This document shows, piece after piece, positions 30,585 through 35,733 of a stretch of DNA of 35,733 nt. Location: contig PMYB01000089.1 of the NCBI GenBank assembly GCA_003170915.1, forward strand, positions 1 through 35,733, given 5' to 3'. Each line of letters begins with the position of its first letter. Positions within the stretch are counted from its first letter, which is position 1. The stretch is from Bryobacterales bacterium. GTDB taxonomy: Bacteria; Acidobacteriota; Terriglobia; Bryobacterales; Bryobacteraceae. The position numbers and the translations under genes were made by a program. Under the pieces are notes generated by a model, which was given only the letters and a program-made list of their open reading frames with translations, made no database searches and was not told where the DNA came from.

Positions 30585-32252
30585 TCACGCTTCGTACTTC
30601 CACTCGCCGCCGACCATGGTCCGTTCGATGGGGATGTTGACCAGGGTTGAAGGATCGGATTTGTAAGGATCGCGCCCCAGCACCACCAGGTCGGCCAGTT
30701 TGCCGATTTCGATGGAGCCTTTCAGCTTTTCCTCATACGAGGCGTACGCCCCGTTGATGGTGCCCACGCGGATGGCCTCGTCCACGGTGATGCGCTGCTT
30801 CGGCCCCCACACGGTCCCTTTGGTGTCGGTGCGCGTGACCGCCGATTGCAGAAACATCATCGGCTCGAACGGCCCCGGCACGTAGTCCGACCCAATGGTC
30901 GGCCGGATGCCCGCGTCAATGAAGCTCCGCAGCGCGAACATGTGATTTAAGCGCTCCGGGCCGTACTCCTTCATTTTCTCGCCGTGGTAGTAAACATAGG
31001 TGGAGAACGGAAGCGGGATGACGCCTTGCGCCTTGATGCGCCCCACCAGGTCGTCGTTGATCACCACGCAATGCTCGATGCGGTAGCGAGGGTCCTTGCG
31101 CGGCGCCTCGCGCTGCAGCCGTTCGTAGACCTTCAGTACGATATCGATGGCCACATCGCCGTTGGCATGGATGCCGGTCTGCCATCCCGCCAGGTGGCCT
31201 GGCCGCGCCGCCTCGTAGAGTTCCTCTTCGTTGGCCACCAGGATACCGTGGTCGTTAGGGCGCCCGATGTACGGCTGGGAAAGATACGCGGTGCGCTCCG
31301 AGATGGAGCCGTCGCACAGCAACTTCTGGGCCCCCACACGCACCCATTCGTTTCCCAGGCCGGAACGCACTCCGGCGGCAAGCATATTTTTGATGTAAGC
31401 CGGCCCGCCAACGGCCTTGCCCTGCCAGATGCAAGCGTACACTCGAACGGTGAGTTCGCCAGCATCATAAGCATCCTGGTAGGCGGTCAGAGCTTCCGGC
31501 GCGATGCCGGGGTCGTCCACGGACGTCAGGCCGGCGCGCGTAAGCATCTTCGACAACAGCGCCACCCCCGCCTGCCGTTCCGCGCGCGTGGCAGGGAAGT
31601 CCACCTTGGCCCGCAGCGGCCCGGCGGCATCCTCCTGCAAACGCCCCGTAAGCCTCCCTTCAGCATCGCGTTCGTAGCGGCCTCCAGGCGGATCGGGGCT
31701 CTTCTCGTTGACATCCACCAAGGCCAGAGCGCGGGAGTTGACATAGGTAGAGTGGCCGCCGCGATGATCGATGGCCACGGGATTATCGGGCGCAACGGCG
31801 TCCAGGTCGGCTTTCCTCAGGCCGCGGCCCTCTTTTGTTTTTGTGTCGTCGAACTTGAAGCCCACCACCCACTTGCCCGGCCCCACCTCGGCGGCGCGCT
31901 TGCGGATGGCCGCCTGCACGGCGGCAATCGAACCTAAATCGCAGTCCACTTCCCGGAGGTGGCTCAGCCCCGAGCTGGCGAAATGCAGATGGCCATCAAT
32001 AAACCCCGGCACCACCGTGTGGCCGCCGATGTCGATCCTTTTGACACCGGCGGACGGGAGGTTGGCAACTTCCTGGTTGGTTCCCACGACGAGGAAGCGG
32101 CCGCCCGAAATCGCTACCGACTCGGCCAGCGGGTTTGCCGGATCCATAGTGTGAATCGCGGCATTGTATAGAATCAGGTCCGGCTTGACGGACGCAGCTT
32201 TTAGCGCCGCTGCTCCCAAAACGCCCACAAATTCTCGACGGGTCGTGCGCAT
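30585..32252 (-). CDS. YtcJ-like amidohydrolase, Tat-exported (copy 1)
   Basis: A 555-residue metal-dependent hydrolase of the amidohydrolase-3/YtcJ type. A Tat-like leader (MRTTRREFVGVLGAAALKAA) suggests periplasmic location. The entry motif FIDGHLH gives His88 and His90 as metal ligands. Other conserved points are the Lys in QKLLCDGS, His in GIHANGD, His in YRIEHC and the late Asp in TIGSDYVPGP. Family members hydrolyse amide or related C-N bonds, but few are characterised, so the substrate is unknown. It is a close paralogue of the next gene upstream (32338-33987), differing mainly by a 7-residue insertion in WQGKAVGGPAYI. It lies 85 bases after that gene on the same strand. Confidence 0.9.
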   Translation of the reverse strand: MRTTRREFVGVLGAAALKAASVKPDLILYNAAIHTMDPANPLAESVAISGGRFLVVGTNQEVANLPSAGVKRIDIGGHTVVPGFIDGHLHFASSGLSHLREVDCDLGSIAAVQAAIRKRAAEVGPGKWVVGFKFDDTKTKEGRGLRKADLDAVAPDNPVAIDHRGGHSTYVNSRALALVDVNEKSPDPPGGRYERDAEGRLTGRLQEDAAGPLRAKVDFPATRAERQAGVALLSKMLTRAGLTSVDDPGIAPEALTAYQDAYDAGELTVRVYACIWQGKAVGGPAYIKNMLAAGVRSGLGNEWVRVGAQKLLCDGSISERTAYLSQPYIGRPNDHGILVANEEELYEAARPGHLAGWQTGIHANGDVAIDIVLKVYERLQREAPRKDPRYRIEHCVVINDDLVGRIKAQGVIPLPFSTYVYYHGEKMKEYGPERLNHMFALRSFIDAGIRPTIGSDYVPGPFEPMMFLQSAVTRTDTKGTVWGPKQRITVDEAIRVGTINGAYASYEEKLKGSIEIGKLADLVVLGRDPYKSDPSTLVNIPIERTMVGGEWKYEA

Positions 32253-32301
32253 CCTACTCGCTCCAATCTGTTGATTCGCAGTTACTCTTCCCGGAGGCGG
32301 A

Positions 32302-32329
32302 CGGCAGGCCAGCCAGTGCCGGCCTGCCG
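32302..32329 (-). promoter_or_regulatory. Hairpin between the two amidohydrolase genes
   Basis: CGGCAGGCC (32302-32310) pairs with GGCCTGCCG (32321-32329), a perfect 9-bp stem with a 10-base loop. There is no T-tract on the minus strand, so it is more likely an mRNA-processing or stability element than a terminator. Confidence 0.45.
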
Positions 32330-32337
32330 GCGGCTTT

Positions 32338-33987
32338 TCACGCTTCGTACTTCCACTCGCCGCCGACCATGGTGCGTTCGATCGGAACCTTCACCAGCGT
32401 GGAAGGGTCCACCTTGAACGGATCCTGGCCCAGCACCACCAGGTCGGCGAGTTTGCCGGCCTCGATGGAACCTTTCAGCTTCTCCTCAAATGAGGCGTAG
32501 GAACCGTAGACCGTTCCGACGCGGATCGCCTCCTCGACGGTGATGCGCTGTTTCGGCCCCCACACCGTCCCTTTCGTGTCCGTCCGCGTCACCGCGGATT
32601 GCAGAAACATCATCGGCTCGAACGGGCCCGGCACATAGTCCGAACCAATGGTGGGCCGGATACCAGCGTCAATGAAGCTGCGCAGCGCGAACATGGAATT
32701 CAACCGCTCCGCCCCGTACTCCTTCATCTTTTCGCCGTGGTAGTAGACATAGGTCGAAAACGGAATCGGAAGCGCGCCCTGCGCCTTAATACGCCGCACC
32801 AGATCGTCATTGATCACCACGCAGTGTTCGATGCGGTACCGGGGATCCCGGCGCGGCATCTCGCGCTGCAGCCGCGCGTAGACGCGCAATACGATGTCGA
32901 TGGCCACGTCCCCGCAGGCGTGAATGCCCGTTTGCCATCCCGCCGCGTGCCCCGGCCGCGCCATTTCGTAGAGCTGCTCTTCGTCCGCCACCAGGATTCC
33001 AAAGTCGTTCGGCCGCCCCACATACGGTTGCGAGAGGCGCGCCGTGCGTTCCGAGGTCGATCCGTCGCAGAGCAGCTTCTGCGCTCCCACGCGGACCCAT
33101 TCGTTGCCGAGGCCGGTACGCACACCGGCGGCGATCATGTCCTTAACGTAAGCTTGGCTGATGAACGCGTACACCCGAACTCCCAGCTCGCCGGCCTCGT
33201 AAGCATCCTGGTAGGCGGCCAGAGTCTCCGGTGGGACGCCCGGGTCGTTTACGGAGGTGAGCCCGGCACGGGTCAGCATCTTGGACATCAGTTTGACGCC
33301 CTCCTGGCGCTCGGCGCGCGTGGAAGGATTGGAAATCTTCGACCGCAGGGGCGCGGCGGCCCTCTCCTGCGCGCGTCCGGTCAGTTTCCCCTCGGCGTCG
33401 CGTTCATACCTGCCGCCCGGCGGATCGGGAGTCTTTTCATTGATATCCGCGAACGCCAGGGCGCGGGTGTTGAAATAGGTCGAGTGGCCGCCCCGGTGCG
33501 TGACCGCCACGGGATTATTGGGGGCGGCGGCGTCCAGGTCGGCCTTTCGCAGGCCACGGCCCTCGGATGTCTTGGTGTCGTCGAATTTGAAGCCGACCAC
33601 CCATTTCCCCGGCCCCACCTCCTCCGCACGCTTGCGGATGGCAGCCTGGACCGCGGCAATGGATCCCAAATCGCAGTCGACGTTGCGAAGATGGCTCAAC
33701 CCCGAGCTGGCCATGTGCAGGTGGGCGTCGATGAATCCCGGCACGATTGCGTGGCCGCCGATATCGATCTTCTTGACACCGGCGGAAGAAAGATTGTCGA
33801 TTTCCTGGTTCGTGCCCACGGCAAAGAACCGGTCGCCGGCAATGGCGACGGCCTGGGCCCGCGGGTTTGCCGGGTCCATCGTGTAAACCGTGGCGTTATA
33901 GAGAATGAGGTCTGGCTTGGTCGAGGCAGCCTTAAGAGCCGCCGCCGCCCCGCAGACGCCTATAAATGCGCGACGCGTCGTACCCAT
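32338..33987 (-). CDS. YtcJ-like amidohydrolase, Tat-exported (copy 2)
   Basis: A 549-residue paralogue of the 30585-32252 product, aligned almost end to end. The leader MGTTRRAFIGVCGAAAALKA has the twin arginines. His89 and His91 (FIDAHLH), the Lys of QKLLCDGS, the His of GIHACGD and YRIEHC, and the Asp of TIGSDYVPGP are all kept, so both copies should be active. Substitutions near the active site (GIHACGD for GIHANGD, DGSTSERTA for DGSISERTA) and the absence of the 7-residue insertion may reflect different substrates. It follows the aminotransferase gene by 50 bases, so cotranscription is likely. Confidence 0.9.
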   Translation of the reverse strand: MGTTRRAFIGVCGAAAALKAASTKPDLILYNATVYTMDPANPRAQAVAIAGDRFFAVGTNQEIDNLSSAGVKKIDIGGHAIVPGFIDAHLHMASSGLSHLRNVDCDLGSIAAVQAAIRKRAEEVGPGKWVVGFKFDDTKTSEGRGLRKADLDAAAPNNPVAVTHRGGHSTYFNTRALAFADINEKTPDPPGGRYERDAEGKLTGRAQERAAAPLRSKISNPSTRAERQEGVKLMSKMLTRAGLTSVNDPGVPPETLAAYQDAYEAGELGVRVYAFISQAYVKDMIAAGVRTGLGNEWVRVGAQKLLCDGSTSERTARLSQPYVGRPNDFGILVADEEQLYEMARPGHAAGWQTGIHACGDVAIDIVLRVYARLQREMPRRDPRYRIEHCVVINDDLVRRIKAQGALPIPFSTYVYYHGEKMKEYGAERLNSMFALRSFIDAGIRPTIGSDYVPGPFEPMMFLQSAVTRTDTKGTVWGPKQRITVEEAIRVGTVYGSYASFEEKLKGSIEAGKLADLVVLGQDPFKVDPSTLVKVPIERTMVGGEWKYEA

Positions 33988-34037
33988 CTCATTTCCTTCC
34001 TCGTATTTGTCGGTTCGTTCCTATGCCACCCGGGAAC

Positions 34038-35384
34038 TTATGCCTCCACCTGCTCGTCGGCCAAGTGCAGGGCTTGATCCAACACCGCTACTCCGAAGTC
34101 AATCTCGCTCTTTTCCACGATCAGTGGAGGGGCGATGATGAAATGGCTCAGCCATGCCTGCACGGCCACACCGTTTTTCATCATCTCCCCGGCAATCCGC
34201 CCCACCATCAGTGGCTTGCCCAAAACCTTATCCGCCTTGGTATTGAACGGTTCCTTGGTTTGACGATTCTTGACCAGTTCCACGGCCCAGAACAGGCCCA
34301 GCCCACGCACGTCGCCGATGCTCGGATGCCGATCTTTCAAAGCCGTCAGTTTTTCGCCCAGGTAGACGCCCATTTCCCGCGCCCGTTCCACCAGGTTCAA
34401 TCGCTGCATTTCGTGGATGGTCGCCACTGCCGGGGCAAGCGTCATTGGGTGCGCCTCATACGTATGGCCATGAGAGAAAAAATGGTCCTCGAAATATTCG
34501 GCGATTTTCCCGGAGGTCGCGCACAGGCCCAGCGGAACATATGCGGAAGTAATGCCTTTCGCCGTGACCAGAATATCCGGCACAACGTTCCAGTGGTCCA
34601 CCGCAAACCACTTGCCGGTGCGGCCCCAACCGCTCATCACTTCATCGGCAATCAACAGGACGCCGTGGTCGTCGCAGATCTTGCGCAACCGCGGAAGATA
34701 CTCCGGCGGCGGAACCAGGATGCCATTAGTGCCGACCACCGGTTCCACCAGAACGGCGGCTACATCGCCTTCGTTCTCGATGATATGTTCCAGATACTCC
34801 GCGCAGGCGATGCCGCAACCCGGATAGGAGTGTTTGATGGGGCAGCAGTAACAATTCACCTCGGGCGCGAAAACCACATTCGGCCCCTTGCCTCCGGGCT
34901 CCATCGCCCAACGCCGCGGGTCGCCGGTCGCGGCGATGGACCCCGTGGTGGCACCGTGATAGGAGCGATACCGCGAGACGATCTTGCTTCTGCCCGTGTA
35001 CATGCGCGCGATCTTGAACGCCGCTTCATTGGCGTCCGTTCCGGAGGTCGTGAAGAAGAACTTCGTTAAGCCTCGGGGCAGCACGTCCAGCAACAGCACA
35101 CTCAGTTGAACTCGGGCATCGGTGGTATGACCGGGAGCGATGTAGGCAAGAGAGCGCGCTTGCTGTTCGATAGCCGCAATGACAGCGGCATTCTTGTGCC
35201 CGAGATTCACGCACATCAATTGCGACGACAAATCGAAATATCGCTTGCCGTGGCTGTCTGTAAAGAAGCAGCCTTCCGCGTCGACAACATGCAGCGGCAT
35301 CCAGGCCTTCTGAAACTGCCACGTGCCGTAATTGAGTTTCTTGGTCAACTCGGAGGCATCGGGGGTACATGGAGCTATAGTCAT
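34038..35384 (-). CDS. Class III (fold-type I) PLP-dependent aminotransferase
   Basis: A 448-residue aminotransferase. The PLP lysine is Lys276 (LVTAKGITS), Asp247 (LLIADEVMSGWGR) binds the cofactor nitrogen, and TTSGTDANEAAFK is the phosphate-binding region. A cysteine-rich stretch (CYCCPIKHSYPGCGIACA) is seen in a subset of omega-amino acid/taurine-type transaminases. It probably moves the amino group from an amine or omega-amino acid to pyruvate or 2-oxoglutarate. The start is set at ATG 35384 rather than an in-frame GTG at 35453, because a consensus promoter lies between them and places the transcript start on this ATG. No ribosome binding site is present, consistent with leaderless translation. 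First gene of an operon with two amidohydrolases and a permease. Confidence 0.9.
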   Translation of the reverse strand: MTIAPCTPDASELTKKLNYGTWQFQKAWMPLHVVDAEGCFFTDSHGKRYFDLSSQLMCVNLGHKNAAVIAAIEQQARSLAYIAPGHTTDARVQLSVLLLDVLPRGLTKFFFTTSGTDANEAAFKIARMYTGRSKIVSRYRSYHGATTGSIAATGDPRRWAMEPGGKGPNVVFAPEVNCYCCPIKHSYPGCGIACAEYLEHIIENEGDVAAVLVEPVVGTNGILVPPPEYLPRLRKICDDHGVLLIADEVMSGWGRTGKWFAVDHWNVVPDILVTAKGITSAYVPLGLCATSGKIAEYFEDHFFSHGHTYEAHPMTLAPAVATIHEMQRLNLVERAREMGVYLGEKLTALKDRHPSIGDVRGLGLFWAVELVKNRQTKEPFNTKADKVLGKPLMVGRIAGEMMKNGVAVQAWLSHFIIAPPLIVEKSEIDFGVAVLDQALHLADEQVEA

Positions 35385-35390
35385 AGCCAA

Positions 35391-35419
35391 ATTGTAGATG
35401 GGTTCATATTCGATGTCAA
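35391..35419 (-). promoter_or_regulatory. Sigma-70 promoter of the aminotransferase operon (leaderless)
   Basis: The minus strand has a perfect TTGACA (35419-35414), a 17-base spacer and TACAAT (35396-35391). Six bases (TTGGCT) separate the -10 from the ATG at 35384, so the expected first transcribed base is the A of the start codon. Confidence 0.85.
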
Positions 35420-35520
35420 CAGAGATGGCGCGGGCTAGCGGGGGCACGAACACGGCGGGGCCGGCGAGCTATGCGCGGGGCACACAACGCTGTTCAGCGG
35501 CCCCTCACGGGCAACGCTAG

Positions 35521-35733
35521 CCTCGATTTCCACACGTGATTCATGGGTTCGAGTTGCTGCGGCAGTTGACGGTGATGGACCTGGGGCACGAGGAACCCAC
35601 CCTGCTGGTGACCAACCATCTGAAGAGCAGTCCGGCGGCTCTGATCACGCGCTATGCCCAACGGATGTTGATTGAGAACAACACCTCCGAGTCGATCCAG
35701 TTCTTTCACCTGAGGGCGTTGATGCTGATGGGA
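35521..35733 (+). pseudogene. DDE transposase fragment, runs off the right edge
   Basis: From the stop at 35518-35520 the frame is open to the window end. It encodes LRQLTVMDLGHEEPTLLVTN, then a block beginning AALITRYAQRMLIENNTSES and ending IQFFHLRALM. This matches the late catalytic region of IS-type DDE transposases, in which Tyr and Ile-Glu (RYAQRMxIEN) form the YREK-like block holding the third catalytic acid. The upstream part with the earlier Asp residues is missing after the stop, so this is a 5'-truncated copy. The 3' end is outside the window. Confidence 0.7.

Noticed and set aside
32599..34077. A 492-codon plus-strand frame opposite the second amidohydrolase
   Set aside because: Arg/His-rich antisense translation; the minus strand has the complete amidohydrolase with its metal-ligand motifs.

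Overview
This GC-rich window looks like part of an Acidobacteriota chromosome, probably of the Solibacter/Bryobacter type. The main reasons are a 1100-residue TonB-dependent receptor with a CarboxypepD-like N-terminal domain and the plug motif LPLNGRNF, many Tat-exported enzymes expanded as paralogues, and many small toxin-antitoxin modules. This assignment is inference from gene content; there is no marker gene here to prove it.

Layout. (1) 1-1.2 kb: a tyrosine recombinase sits at the 3' end of a tRNA-Cys gene, the usual end of an integrated element that extends off the left edge. (2) 1.26-5.55 kb: a two-gene RND efflux operon on the minus strand (membrane-fusion lipoprotein, then inner-membrane pump, overlapping by 4 bases). 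(3) 5.6-9.4 kb: an accessory stretch with an intact MbcA/ParS-RES toxin-antitoxin pair, a 226-bp direct duplication carrying a small gene plus the first residues of a nucleotidyltransferase, a VapB-like antitoxin whose PIN toxin is cut off after about 13 residues, a 5'-truncated polytopic membrane protein, a 3' fragment of tRNA-Ser, and an intact RelBE-like pair. (4) 9.9-12.4 kb: a minus-strand pair, a URO-D/methyltransferase-family protein followed by a Tat-exported enolase-superfamily protein of the mannonate dehydratase/RspA type. (5) 12.75-13.7 kb: an insertion-sequence remnant. (6) 13.9-28.9 kb: the TonB receptor, a strong terminator, then eight tandem copies of the same enolase-superfamily gene. 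(7) 29.0-35.4 kb: a minus-strand operon, aminotransferase, two YtcJ-like amidohydrolases, APC permease, transcribed from a consensus promoter that places the transcript start on the aminotransferase ATG. (8) The right edge enters a transposase fragment.

The main feature is the nine-member enolase family (eight in tandem, one apart). All copies keep the barrel metal ligands and catalytic histidines, while the loop that carries the Arg/Tyr catalytic dyad in characterised mannonate dehydratases differs in sequence and length in almost every copy; only the separate copy keeps both residues. Nearly all have a twin-arginine leader. Stretches of identical DNA shared by non-adjacent copies show gene conversion. 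A plausible reading is a periplasmic panel of acid-sugar or related dehydratases, fed by the TonB receptor, diversified in specificity by duplication and loop replacement. The substrate cannot be named from sequence.
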